Assembly: GCF_000002985.6 (NCBI RefSeq) | Contig: NC_003280.10 | Coordinates: 4,212,501-4,276,500 of the forward strand | Reading direction: 5' to 3' | DNA length: 64,000 nucleotides | Source of the DNA: Caenorhabditis elegans | Taxonomy: Eukaryota > Nematoda > Chromadorea > Rhabditida > Rhabditidae | In this document: one piece after another, positions 1-10,813 of the stretch | Layout of the letters: the number at the start of each line of letters is the position of its first letter | How positions within the stretch are numbered: the first letter of the stretch is position 1 | Position numbers and translations under genes: made by a program | Notes under the pieces: generated by a model | Told to the model about the DNA's origin: nothing | Database searches by the model: none | What the model saw: the letters and a program-made list of their open reading frames with translations, nothing else

Positions 1-835
1 CATCGACAAAATATCACATAACCAGATTCCGAGGTTTTATAACTTCAGAAAATGTATCATTTTTTGAAAAATGCGCCGATGATTGCTTTGAAGACATTCG
101 AATTGTTTCTGACGGTGGTACTACTTTCCCGGTAGCTCTGTTCTTACAATATCCTTCAGTAAGATTCTATTTTGTAAAGGACCATGTTTTCCAATTTTTT
201 TCAGCTCAAAAAGGTGAGAAAATGGTCACTCAGTTTGAGACTTTTTCCGGATTTGGGACAAGCGGTGTGTCGAAGATGGATCAACACGGATGCCGAAGTT
301 GATTCTACAATGACGTTCAAAACTGAAGGATACGAAACACTAGATAGTTTTGTCGCGGAATTACAGGATTTTGTAATGTGCGTAGTGTTTTTTCTTTTGC
401 TGTGGCAACTGTCGGATTACTGTAGAATTACTGTAGTTCTGGAAACATTGAGCTTTTGAAGAGGCATTGAAGCTACTCCTACAGTCCCGCCACAGTAGCT
501 CGACAGTACCCCAATACTACATGTTCTGCCATCAACTTTTTCTTCTAGCTCTACAGTAATCCTACAGTGCTGGTTGTGTTTGATTCGTGGAATCACAGTT
601 GTATTTTCATGTTTAAATAGTCAAAACTGATGTGGCAGTTTTGAGAAGCCCTTACAAAATTTCTTGACAAAATTAAGTTTACAGAGTCGAACATACCAAC
701 ACAGTCGTACGGATCCAGATGGAAAATCCCGAAAAACACGTTGTTCTAACAGCCAAGTGGTATCCTCGTAATCTTGCTGGAACTCTCTTTGGATACGGCA
801 CTCTTAAGATTGTTCCGGCAGATTTAGCAGTTTAA
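1..835 (+). CDS. 3' part of an unrecognised protein-coding gene
   Basis: Coding exons enter from the left edge. Best model: exon to 158 (phase 0, donor GTAAGA), 205-377 and 685-835 (TAA), introns of 46 and 307 nt. The first exon reads ...SENVSFFEKCADDCFEDIR... and the last contains HVVLTAKWYPRNLAGTLFGYG and ends ADLAV. The visible part is about 159 residues with no membrane segment. The 377 donor (GTGCGT) was chosen only because it brings the last exon into its best-looking frame; the stronger-looking GTAATG at 373 would put the last exon into a frame that stops early. The second intron carries CTACAGTA-type repeats. I do not recognise the family, so no function is offered. Confidence 0.5.
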
Positions 836-3117
836 CATTTTTAACAATTTGATTTAATTTTTTTGCCATTCGTTATCTCTGAGCTTCCAATTTCACCCAT
901 TTCTTCTTTTTTGTTGATAATTTTCAGTTTAATAAAAGTTGATAAACGGTTAGAAGTTCTCGTTTCTTGTGACTGGAATTCAGAAATTTAAGAAATTCCA
1001 AACTTTCTTTGAGTTGAGTCTACACCTTTGAAGTATTGCAGGAACACAAGAGGAGGCATTTTTTATTGTGTTTATAAAAGAGTTGAACTTTAAAATTCCC
1101 GTATACTATTTCCTTTTATGTTCAGGTACCGGTTTTCTATGACAAATATCAGCAGTTTGTATGGGGTTTTATAGATGTGTGTTCAGATACTTTTGGATAT
1201 TATAAGTGCAAACGAGTGCAGTACGGCCGGTGAGGAAATGATTAAAAACCATTCCTATGGTGCTAAACATCCACCTGTCGTAACAAAATTTTTTTGTTTA
1301 AAGTTTTAAAAATTTTTTATTGACAGGTCATTTTTGAAACAAAATTTTAAAAAAATTTCAAATTTTTTTTGGAAAATTTTACTATGATTTTTGACCATTT
1401 TAGCACTATAGGAAAGGTTTACAGAGTTCAGGATCCTGATGATCAAAAACCGCAAAAATATTATTCCTAAAAACGTTTACAGACAATAAAGTCCCGGCTT
1501 ATGCTCATTTTTGAAGTTTTTGAAGGTAGCCAACAACTTCCGGGTAAACATATTGTTACATAGAACAGGAGTTTTTGTGAAAGTGGAATGTTTAAAATTT
1601 TAATGAAAATATTGTTCTAGCTCCCTTTGAATCAATTCATTAGTATTTGTTCAGCAGCAGTGAGACCGAAATCGACAAGTAGTTTTCCATTTCCTGATCA
1701 ATTTTGAATGGAAAACTTGTAAAATTAATTAGTTTTGAGAACCGCGGGCATTTTTTTTTGGAACAAATGAAATACATCAAAAATTTGACGTAAAAGCAGA
1801 AAAACTATATAGATAGAATTGGTTAAAACCGTTTGAATAGAGTTTCAAAATTTTTAGGTATTATTGATTTTGAGTTGTAGTCTAGGTATACTCTAGTCAG
1901 GCGAGGTCTGCGTTGTAGGCAGGCAGGTACTTTTTTACCAAGTTGTAAGCTGTAAAAACCTCTAGACAATAAATAAGAATTTCCGATTATTGAAATATTT
2001 CAAACAAATTGAAATTTTTCCGACTAGAATTTTAATTCCAAAAAAATGTGTTTCTAGATAATTTTATGGAAAACAATTTTTATATCACAGTTATGTGATT
2101 TTCGACCGAAAATTATATCAAACTTTGATCAAAATTTCTTCAAAAATAAAATGAATTGCAAGAACAAAAAGAAAGAAGACCATCGGAAGTCTCATTCTCA
2201 ATATTATTTCGCACATTAAACCGTCCGTTCTGATGGTTTTATGATCATTGTTTTGGCATTTGGCCGCCCCCCTGGTCTTCTGTGTCTCGTTTCAGGCGGA
2301 AAATATTGAATGAAATTGGGGATAGTTATTCGAAATTCATATAATGTTCACTTTCTATTATTATTGTTATCCCGTTTCTTTTTCTGTGTGTACATATATG
2401 TTTGTACATTGTGTATCACTTTCACTGTCACCTTATCATATCATCATTTTAAAGATTGTTTTTTTTTGTTGAATATTTGGGTCAGAAATTGATTTCTTTT
2501 AATATATGTTTCATTATAACAACCTTTAAAAAATATTTTCAACAATCCTATTTTTCTATTTGTTTCTCATTTTTTTAAAATAAACGTCGATGCAAATTTT
2601 ATGATTTTTTCAGTCTAAAGTTAAAAATTAACCGAAAAATTTAGAACTCAGGTAGGCACGTAGGGATTTGATGCAGGTCGGGGCACGCTGTATTTAAGTG
2701 TAACGTTCTTCGAGAATTTTTTTTTCTTAAATTTGGTCTCAAATTCTTAAAAAAAGTTTAGACTTTTACCGATTCAAATATGTAGTTTTTAATCTGAAAA
2801 TTACAGAAGTCAAAGTTCCAAACCCTAACCCAAATGCCAATTATAATTTACGAGTTCATGTTCATTTTTTCCTTTAGAAAATCCTTAATAATCCCAAAAA
2901 AATCACAAACCCCGCCTTTTTTTTTTCAATTTTCCGTTTCTCCTTTGCCACCCACATTATTCGTTTTGTTCCTCGTTGTTCAATTTTCTCTCTTTTCCCA
3001 TCATTTTTGTGATCGCCTTTCACAATTGTTTTTGAGTTTGGAAATGTTTTATTTATCATTTTGATAAATGTTAAATATTTCCGAAAATTAATAGCAAAAA
3101 AAACTTGAAATTTCCAG
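836..3117. other. intergenic region with one possible exon remnant
   Basis: About 2.3 kb of AT-rich DNA between the first gene and the UNC-93-like pair. No intact gene is visible. It holds a short coding-like fragment behind a good acceptor at 1126-1233 (separate entry) and TRCC-type repeat traces near 1900-1930. The C-rich stretch at 2820-2960 includes ORF shadows on both strands that look like low-complexity sequence. Confidence 0.6.
1126..1233 (+). pseudogene. possible orphan last exon or gene remnant
   Basis: Directly after TTTTATGTTCAG a 35-codon open stretch runs to TGA and reads VPVFYDKYQQFVWGFIDVC, then a Tyr/Lys/Cys-rich end. Its composition looks like real protein rather than intron, but no matching upstream exon can be joined and no start codon is present. 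It could be a lost terminal exon of the preceding gene, a pseudogene fragment, or chance. Confidence 0.25.
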
Positions 3118-5679
3118 ATGGTGCTTCTGGATACGGGAACAAAAAATGTGATACGACTATCAGTTTCTTTTATGCTTTTGTTTTTTGCATATATGAGTCA
3201 AGAGTTTATACAGGAGCCGTTAATAGAAGAAGAGCACCGAAGAGGAGGAAATATTGATCCTCATGCCGGATATCATAGGTAAGTTGTGAGCAGGCGTCAG
3301 CAGGCGTCAGCGGGCGTCAGCGGGAGTCAGCGTACGAGTTTTGTACTGTATGTTTGCTTCAAACGTTGCAAAATCAAAGAAGCAATGTTCATAAACAATT
3401 TTTGTGAAACTGCGAAAATCTCAGGGGATAATCTCCAAAACTCACTCACTTTTTTTTTGGTAAAAAAGCAGTTGCAGAAAAATTGTTCTTTTGGTTTTTC
3501 TTTTCAATTTTAGTTCAAAGTTCAAACATAATAGGTTCGTGTGTACGTAGGCAGGCATTTTGGCAGGTTTGCCTATCACTTGCCTGCCTACCTACTCGCC
3601 TGCCTACTTAAAATATTTTAATACCAAAAAGTTCAATGCAAACATATTTTCAACTCTAGAAATTTGAACATTTGCATAATCTATCGGTCATCTCGTTTTT
3701 ATAGTAATTGGGAAGTCTACGGTTTTAATCTGATTATCAAAACAATACTAACACCAGAGATCATAACGGGTCACAATTTGTAGAAATATCAACAAGCTCT
3801 ATGAATAGGGTCAACATGATTTCAAATTGCTTATTTTCAGTTTCGCGATTCTCTACTTCTTCTTCACCATTGCCTGCCTACTGATTGCTCCAGTGGTTGA
3901 CTTGATAACTGCGAAATGGTCGATGGTTGTTGGATTCTTCACGTACATTGCATTTCAGTTGGGATTTCTTGAATTGAACAGTGCATACCTGTACACCACA
4001 TCGGCTCTTTTGGGAATTGGAGCAGCTTGTGAGTTTTTTGAAGTTTTGGCTGAAGTACTTTACTTTGGTAGTAAATATCTCGGTTCATTTTGGAGATATC
4101 AAAACATTTTCAACTATGGAACTATAGAAAAAGAAATTTTGAATATTTTCTCAGTTGAGAACTTTTTGATATAAAAAAGGAGAATTGAGATATAGGCTGA
4201 CAAAGAAATTTCAGTCCTTTGGGTTGGTCAAGGAAAGTACCTCACGGAAAATTGCACAAGTGAGACTATCGAACGCAACACTGCTCTAATGTGGCTCATT
4301 TTCAAATTCAGGTATGTTTTACTTAGCCTAACATCTAACAAATTATATAATTTCAGCCTCCTAGGCGGCGGGGTCTTCCTTTACTTCATGTTCCAGGATC
4401 AAACTATGCACGAGCTGGTGCTAAGTGGAGATGTAAATTTTTCAGTTAAAAATCTATACTGAATATTCAAATTTTAAGTTCAAAATCTTTGTCTACGTGT
4501 TCTGTTCCATCTCGGTAGTTGCTGCAGTCAATACTGCATTCCTTCCAGCGCCGGCGTATGTACCAGAGAAGAGGGAAGCAGTTACATTAGCCGGAACATT
4601 GAGTTGGTCCAAACTTTTTGAGTTTTACGTTACTTTTACGTTAGTGATTTGCAGAAGTAACATTCCGGTTAATCCGTCAAACTCCGATGCTCCTGCTAGC
4701 GTTTATTTTCTTGTACACCGGGTTCTCCAGGTCGTTTTGGATTGGTAGGCAGGCACATAGGCTTCATCTCAAACCTTACAGCAATCTACCCGACCTACTT
4801 CATCTCAAACCTTACAGCAATCTACCCGACCTGCATCAAATTCACCTCCAAACTCGGAGAAAACACCACAAAACTTCTAGCAATTAGTGGAATTGCAACC
4901 GGGATTGGGCAAATTGTAGCTGGTGGAATATTTTCAGTACTCGGAAAACGTGTCAGAATACTCGGAAAAGATATGATTGTAGTGATTGCTTGTGTACTTC
5001 ATTTGATATGTTTTGTATTGATTTATCTGTTCTTCCCATATGATGCACCACTACGTCCTACACAGAATGTTGGGATTTTTGAGCCAAAGTTTGTATTTTT
5101 TGGGAATTTTTAAGTTGAACAATTATGGATTTTTCAGTGCCTACATTGCAATATTCTGCTCTGGGCTTCTTGGTTTCGGCGATGCAATTATTCAGACTCA
5201 AGTCTACTCGTTCCTCTGTGACGGGTACTCTGAAGAATCGTCTCACGCATTTGCTCTATTCAAGTTCTACAGTGTAAGTTTCAACTTGAAGGGTCTGTCT
5301 AGGCTCATATATACTAAATTTCAGGCCATATCCTCCACAATAGCTTTCTTCGTATCAAAATACTTTACCTTGGCCGGTCATCTTCTACTTTATGGAGCTT
5401 TTGCCATTCTATCAGCCATCGCAGCAGTCATGGCTCAAAAGCTATATTTCCACAAGACACGGCATTTCTTTCAAGGTTTGTTTTATTTTTTGACAACCTA
5501 GCGGCTTGCCTACCTATCTGCCTACCTACCTACAGCCTGCCTACAACCTTAATATTTCAGAAAACACAAAAATCCACCCTGCCATCGAATCTGAGCCAAT
5601 AAAAATTCAAATCAGTGAGAGCGGATCAACGATAGAGTCTTCGGAGAAAACGGAAAGAAAAATTACTGATTTAAATTGA
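3118..5679 (+). CDS. UNC-93-like multi-pass membrane protein (paralogue 1)
   Basis: Ten exons: 3118-3278, 3841-4028, 4215-4311, 4357-4432, 4479-4602, 4655-4744, 4818-5088, 5138-5273, 5325-5475, 5561-5679; 470 aa. Start ATG lies directly behind TTTCCAG. The protein is a chain of hydrophobic segments with the family-typical stretch GFGDAIIQTQ (about residues 347-356) followed by ...SEESSHAFALFKF, which matches the UNC-93/MFSD11 branch of the major facilitator superfamily. UNC-93 itself modulates two-pore potassium channels in muscle; whether this divergent copy does so is unknown. The tail is hydrophilic (Ser/Glu/Lys). AATAAA lies at 5724. Exon 7 has two usable acceptors because a 36-bp segment spanning the splice site is tandemly duplicated (4782 or 4818). 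Its neighbour is a close paralogue. Confidence 0.85.
3291..3330. repeat. 10-bp tandem repeat, four copies
   Basis: Four consecutive decamers of the type CAGGCGTCAG / CGGGCGTCAG lie in intron 1 of the first UNC-93-like gene, just after the splice donor. Confidence 0.9.
3536..3606. repeat. TRCCTRCC-type dispersed repeat in an intron
   Basis: Degenerate GCCTACCTAC / GTAGGCAGGC stretches in both orientations within intron 1. The same motif recurs throughout the window (for example 5505-5550, 6455-6505, 37765-37842, 53510-53620). Confidence 0.8.
4762..4833 (+). repeat. 36-bp exact-type tandem duplication across a 3' splice site
   Basis: Two adjacent 36-nt copies each contain CTTACAG|CAATCTACCC, so the intron-exon boundary itself is duplicated. 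The length is a multiple of three, so use of either acceptor keeps frame. The copies differ only at the last base (CCTA versus CCTG). Confidence 0.9.
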
Positions 5680-6878
5680 TTTTTTTTTGCATTTTCTGAA
5701 TAATACTTTGACATAATTGATATTAATAAATAATACTCGAAACTTTATCAGACTCCACCTATATTCTGACACTACAACCTGTACGGTGTCTGCAATATTT
5801 GACCAATTTTGGAAAAAAATGTTGCTTGTTTCACAAATATGAAATTTTCCACGTAGCGTCCGGAATGTTAATCCCTATTTTTTATACGTTTTTTTACAGT
5901 TATGTTCTGTGATTGAGAGTCACGACGCCAAAATAGTTACTTTAACCGTACATATTTCCGCCCTGTGATACTACAAAAAGCGAAACAATTTTTTTAAACA
6001 ATATTTATTGAATTTTTTCTGACTCTTCAATTAATAACAACACTAATTATTTGATCCGTTCATAGACTTTTCCCATCTGTTTCCATATTTCAACACTATT
6101 TTTATCACCAGTATTTTCCAGATACCTTTATTAAAAGTAATAAATAATGTTCAAAACTTTACATCAGACCCCACCCATATTCCAGCACTATATATTGCGT
6201 GTCAATTCTCGGCGGACAAAAAAAAATGCAATGTTTAACTAGAAGAACACATTCTTTTGAAACTTCTTTGGTATTACCTTTAGTGTATTTTTTCCTCTTT
6301 TCTTCTTTTTTTTCAAGTAAAAAAATTCCACAATTATTGGAGTGTGTAGACTTGAGTAACATTTCTGCTTCACAAGCGACCTACGCCAGCACAAAAAAAA
6401 GTAGGCTGCAGCCAGCAACGAAAGGCACGTCGTTGGCAAACAGGCATGATATGTAGGCAGGAAAGCAGGCGTAGGCAGGTAGGCATGGTGTGCCTGTCTA
6501 GCCTGAAAATAGAGTCTCCTGGCCTTTTTTCACAATTTTTCAATTTTCTTCCAAAATGTAAACATTTGAACCTTTTGGGGTTCTATGATATGCAAATATT
6601 GTCAGTTGTGGGAAACTGTTTGGAATTTACAGTTCAAACAGTTTTGTAACTTTTTTCTGGAATTTTTCTTTCATTCATTGTCAGATTTTTTTCCATAATT
6701 TTTTGTCTTAAACGTTCCTAATTGTTTTCCCTTTTGTTCTCCGATTCTTTGAACAATAAAAACATTTTTAAAACCCCATTCAAAAGGAAAAGTTTATATT
6801 AAAAAGGTTTCAGTTTTTGTGTGACGTTTAACTTTTCCATTTTATAAAACATTTCAATATCAGGTGCTTGAAATCAAA
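5680..6878. other. intergenic region with a duplicated 3'-UTR fragment
   Basis: No gene seen. The sequence after the stop of the first UNC-93-like gene (about 5721-5782, with AATAAATAAT and a CCACC-TATATTC segment) recurs imperfectly at about 6131-6193, pointing to a small local duplication. A TRCC-type repeat lies at 6455-6505. Confidence 0.6.
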
Positions 6879-9269
6879 ATGAAGATCTCCACTGAGACCA
6901 CAAATGTGCTCCGGCTCTCCATCTCCATTGTGATCCTGTTCTCAGCTGTCCTAGCCCATGAATTTATTATGGAACCGCTGATCGCCGCGTTGGCAACAGC
7001 TGGACGTGGTGGAATTGAACATCGCGATGGGTATCTGGCACTTTGTTTGATCTACTTTTTCAACACAATTAGCTGCTTTTTTGCTCCATATGTGGTGTCC
7101 AAGCTCTCGGGGAAATGGGCGATGGTTGCTGGTATGATGACGATTATTATTGTCCATGTAAGCAGGTTTTTGCAGGCGTAGGCGCATTCTTAAGATGGTT
7201 TTCGGTCAGGTAGTACCATCAGGAAGTTCGCCAAATTTTTGATCAGTTTTCTCCAACGAATATGAAAATTACCCAATTGCCTTGTAGAATTGACGCAAAT
7301 CAACTCGCATTCATTTTTAGTACCCCAGATGAATTTGAGTTTATGATGTCAATTATTGCGTGTCACTTTCTGCAAATTTTAGTAGAGCTTCAGAGAATAA
7401 TGTTTTAAAAGTTATGAAAATGAAAAAAACAGGGTATTAAAAATTAAAAATTATTCCAGCCAGTAGTATTTTTAAAAATTTTCAGAGCTCGTATTTTCTT
7501 CCAAATCGATATTTCATATTAATAGCTTCAAGTATTGGTGGATTCGGAGCAACATGTAAGTCTTACATTTTCTTTTTTTCACTATTTTTGCCTAACCTAC
7601 GAATATCCACTTTTGGAGCTATTTGAGAAGTAGACTTTCGAGCTCAAATTCTTGTTCCTTGAATTTGGCAATAGAGCGCATTTGCAACATCTCTATTTTC
7701 ACGTGGTGTCAGAGTGTCTACTTTCGGCTTGATCTACGTAAATCTACGAAAAATGCGGGAAAAGAGACGCAGAGTTCTCAGCTGATTTCTCATGGTTAAG
7801 AACGCGCTGACGTCACATTATTTTGAGCAAAAAAACCCCCACATTTTTTGTAGATCAAAACGTAAGTCAGGCACCACATGTACTTTTCAGTTATCTGGGT
7901 CGGCCAGGGACAATACATCATTGAAAATGTGTCTGATGAGAATCGAGAGAAGAACACCTCCATCCAGTGGGCCCTCTACAAAATGAGCCTGATAATCGGT
8001 GGAATTTTCTTCTTTTTCTATTTTCAAAATGAGCCAATTGAAGCAATTGCTAAAAATGGGCAGGTGAGCTTAAGCAGATTTTTTTTTGAAAATTTTCTGA
8101 AATTATTTCAGATGGAAAAATTCTTCATGGTTTTCCTGGCCTGTATTGTGATCTCCATCATAAATACGTGCTTCTTGCCACAGAGTGAAATGTCTCGGAA
8201 TCGAGTTTCTCAGCCATTTTTTCAAACAACTAGTGAGCCAAGTTAAACATTTGAAAATAATTTTAAATGTTCAGAAAACTGCTTCAAACTCTTGAAAACC
8301 CAAAGAATGATCTCCCTGGCAGTGTTCTTCTTCTACACAGGATTGGTCAGGTCTTTCTGGATTTGTAAGTTTGAAAATTTTTGCTGTATCAAAGTCCTAC
8401 GTGCCTACGTGCCTATTTCACTATAAAAATGGGGAATCATCTAACCCCAATACACCATATTTTACGCGCAAATTTAAATTTCCAGCGATCTACCCATTCT
8501 GCATTAAATTCACATCGAACCTTGCCTCCAATACCACCAGAATCCTAACAATCGGAATGATTGTCACCGGCTGCGGTCAGGTTATCGGATCGATTTTTGT
8601 GGCAATAATTGGAAATAAAATTCGAAAATTTGGGCAACATGTTCTAATTCTTGGCGCCCTTATTTTGCATGTTATCCTATTTCTGATGATCTCTTTATCA
8701 TTCCCAAATGATGCTCCACTTCATCATACTGATGGAAATGGCCCAGTGTTTCCGTTGAGGTTTTGTTTCTCATTGGAGCTCACTTGCAACCTGTTAAGCT
8801 TTCAGTGTCTACTTGGCTATGGCAATTTCTGCACTTTTGGGTTTCGGTGACGCAATTTTGCAGACCCAGATTTACTCGTATATCGCCAAATATTATCAGA
8901 GAGACAGTAGTAGTGTGTTTTCGATTTTCAGATTTTCAAGTGTAAGTTTTTTTCCAAATTTTCATGTTTGCTCTAATGAGATCCCAATCCTAGGGAATCG
9001 CTTCTACGGGAATATTCTTCGCTGCTCAGTACTTCTACCTGGTGCATCATATGATTTTGCTGACTATTTCAGCTCTTCTCGGGGGATTGGCTATTCTACA
9101 GTTTCATAGATCAGTTAAGAATATGTATCAGCAAAGTATTACTTGAAATGTTTAAAAAACAGAAGAAATAAATTTTTCAGAAGCCCCTGTCGTGGTTCTT
9201 TCGATTTCAAACGATGTTGGCCGCAAATCACAACAATCGGTCTCGCCTCTTCCATTGGTTGGAGTTTAA
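6879..9269 (+). CDS. UNC-93-like multi-pass membrane protein (paralogue 2)
   Basis: Nine exons: 6879-7157, 7486-7555, 7891-8063, 8112-8232, 8275-8364, 8486-8759, 8806-8941, 8994-9135, 9181-9269; 457 aa. The ATG at 6879 was chosen because MKISTETTNVLRLS aligns with the start of the upstream paralogue. Hydrophobic segments run the whole length; GFGDAILQTQ sits near residues 347-356 as in paralogue 1, and LVRSFWIY-like and CIKFTSNL segments are also shared. Same family (UNC-93/MFSD11, MFS fold), likely plasma-membrane or endomembrane; substrate or channel partner cannot be inferred. Seven intron positions coincide exactly in position and phase with paralogue 1, so the pair arose by tandem duplication. 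Intron 2 contains a palindromic repeat (7700-7882). AATAAA at 9319. Confidence 0.85.
7700..7882. repeat. palindromic element, family with GTAGATCAAA arms
   Basis: Outer arms ACGTGGTGTC and GGCACCACATG pair with one another; inner parts include TTTGTAGATCAAA, an ATGCGGGAAAAGAGACGC segment and TGACGTCA. Related copies lie at 21483-21653 and 43104-43275. Located in intron 2 of the second UNC-93-like gene. Confidence 0.75.
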
Positions 9270-9413
9270 TTTTTTGTTTTCAAGTTTTAATTTAAAAATT
9301 AGAATTTTGTTAATTTTAAATAAATGAATGAACAAAAAGAAAAATACGGTAATTCTCGTGCGTCTCTTATAGGCAGTGGGCTTTCTGATTTGAAAATGAT
9401 TTGAAGCCCGTAA

Positions 9414-9803
9414 ACTGCAAAGTTTATTCGACTGACTGAAAAGAGTCAGCAGAGAAATGGTAGTGTCACATTCAAATTATACTACTGTGATGAAGCATCT
9501 GACCCTATTCCTCTGGAAATTCCGGACGTTTTTAATTCAACAGCATGTCCTGTTGGGGAACAAATTGTAGATTGCTGGTATCTGAATGAGATTCTGAAAA
9601 TCCCCGAGGAACCGTCGAGAAATCCGTTCGGAGATACTATTGTCTGGTATGGAAAGAGCTTTCAATTCAGAAACTCGTGGAATAATCGACAAATAAACTT
9701 CCAACTTTTTTATTCTCTATGTTATCTGAGAAAGTTTTTCGAAGCAAAAAATGGAAAGATGAAAACTGGATTTTTACGGCATTTCAAGGATCTTATCAAT
9801 TGA
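9414..9803 (+). pseudogene. 130-codon open frame without a start, gene fragment
   Basis: Open from just after a TAA at 9411 to TGA at 9801-9803. It reads as ordinary protein (for example VTFKLYYCDEASDPIPLEIP, then CPVGEQIVDCWYLNEILKIP and ...NFQLFYSLCYLRKFF). There is no in-frame ATG near the beginning and no obvious upstream exon. It is flanked by two copies of the UNC-93-like terminal exon (9181-9269 and 9877-10010), so it probably was carried in, or left behind, by the same rearrangement. Family not recognised. Confidence 0.4.
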
Positions 9804-9860
9804 AAAACAAGAATCAAATTTTTTGTATTATTTCTATTGATAACACTGCAATTTTTACTG

Positions 9861-10010
9861 GAATAAATTTTTGTAGAAGCCCCTGTCGTGGTTTTTTTTC
9901 GATTTCAAGCAACGTTGGTCGCCAATCTCAATCGGTTGAAATTAAATTTTTTTCACATTTCAATTTAATAATTAAATTTTTTAGTATTTCTCGAGTAAAT
10001 GAGTGAACTG
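9861..10010 (+). repeat. decayed duplicate of UNC-93-like terminal exon
   Basis: Matches 9165-9335: shared AATAAATTTTT, then AAGCCCCTGTCGTGG and a similar 3' part. The acceptor changed from TTTTCAG to TTTTGTAG and the coding part is frameshifted by an extended T run, so it is not expected to encode the original tail. Confidence 0.75.
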
Positions 10011-10813
10011 ACAAAACTATGCTTGCAACCCTGAGAGTTGTTGCGGGACCCAGTAATTAACCACGATTATGCGCCTTTAAATAAGCTACGGTACTTTTTT
10101 TTTTTTTTTTGAAAATAAAGTCTAAATGATCAATTTTTAACGGATCTGGCAATTTGAAACAAATTATTTGCCGAAAATTGACGAAATATTAACTTTAAAA
10201 CTGATAATTTCGAGCTTAAAAGCATTTAAACCCAAAATTAAGATTTTCGCGGCAGAACCCAAATCAACAAGTGAGCGGTGAACCTTTAAATGAGGTACGG
10301 TGATTCCATGTTTTGAATTTCAAAAATCGAAATTTGAATTTATGTTCCCAAAAATCTTGTTTTTTCGTTTTATTTCTGGATATTATTTTTTGAAATCACT
10401 ATTAAAAAAATTGGCGAAATATTTTCTAACATTTTGAGCCAAAATATTTATTTTTTCGCCCGATTTATCAACATTTCGTCGAAAAATGAAGCTTTTCTCA
10501 TTTTGCGCCAGCATACGAAAAAGCCTGTAATACATTTAATCGGCAACTTAAGACTAGTTAATTTGCGTTAAAAATTGGATAAATCGTTTATTTCAGCGCT
10601 TACATCGGAAAAAAACGTATTAATTTATTTAATTTCGGCTCATTGAGAAAAATCAGTTTTTAATTTTTCTTTCGTTTTTCAACTCTTAAATTGCTCGATT
10701 TTTGCCTCAAATGCGAAAAAATAGTTATTAAAATTCAAATTTTTCTCTTCGTGGCGGGACCCAAATCGCCAAGTGAACTGTCAAACATCTCAATTTAAAT
10801 TGATTTTCAGAAG

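Larger units (their letters stand above)
9270..10813. other. intergenic region with decayed gene pieces and dispersed repeats
   Basis: Contains an open frame without start (9414-9803), a mutated copy of the preceding gene's last exon (9861-10010), and at 10020-10800 dispersed repeats of the GCGCCTTTAAA...TACGGT / TTTATGTTCCCAAAAATC type that recur at 13880-14450 and 16790-16960. Confidence 0.65.

Noticed and set aside
2834..3064. Overlapping frames on both strands before the first UNC-93-like gene
   Set aside because: Low-complexity T/C-rich sequence upstream of a trans-splice acceptor; no coding signature.
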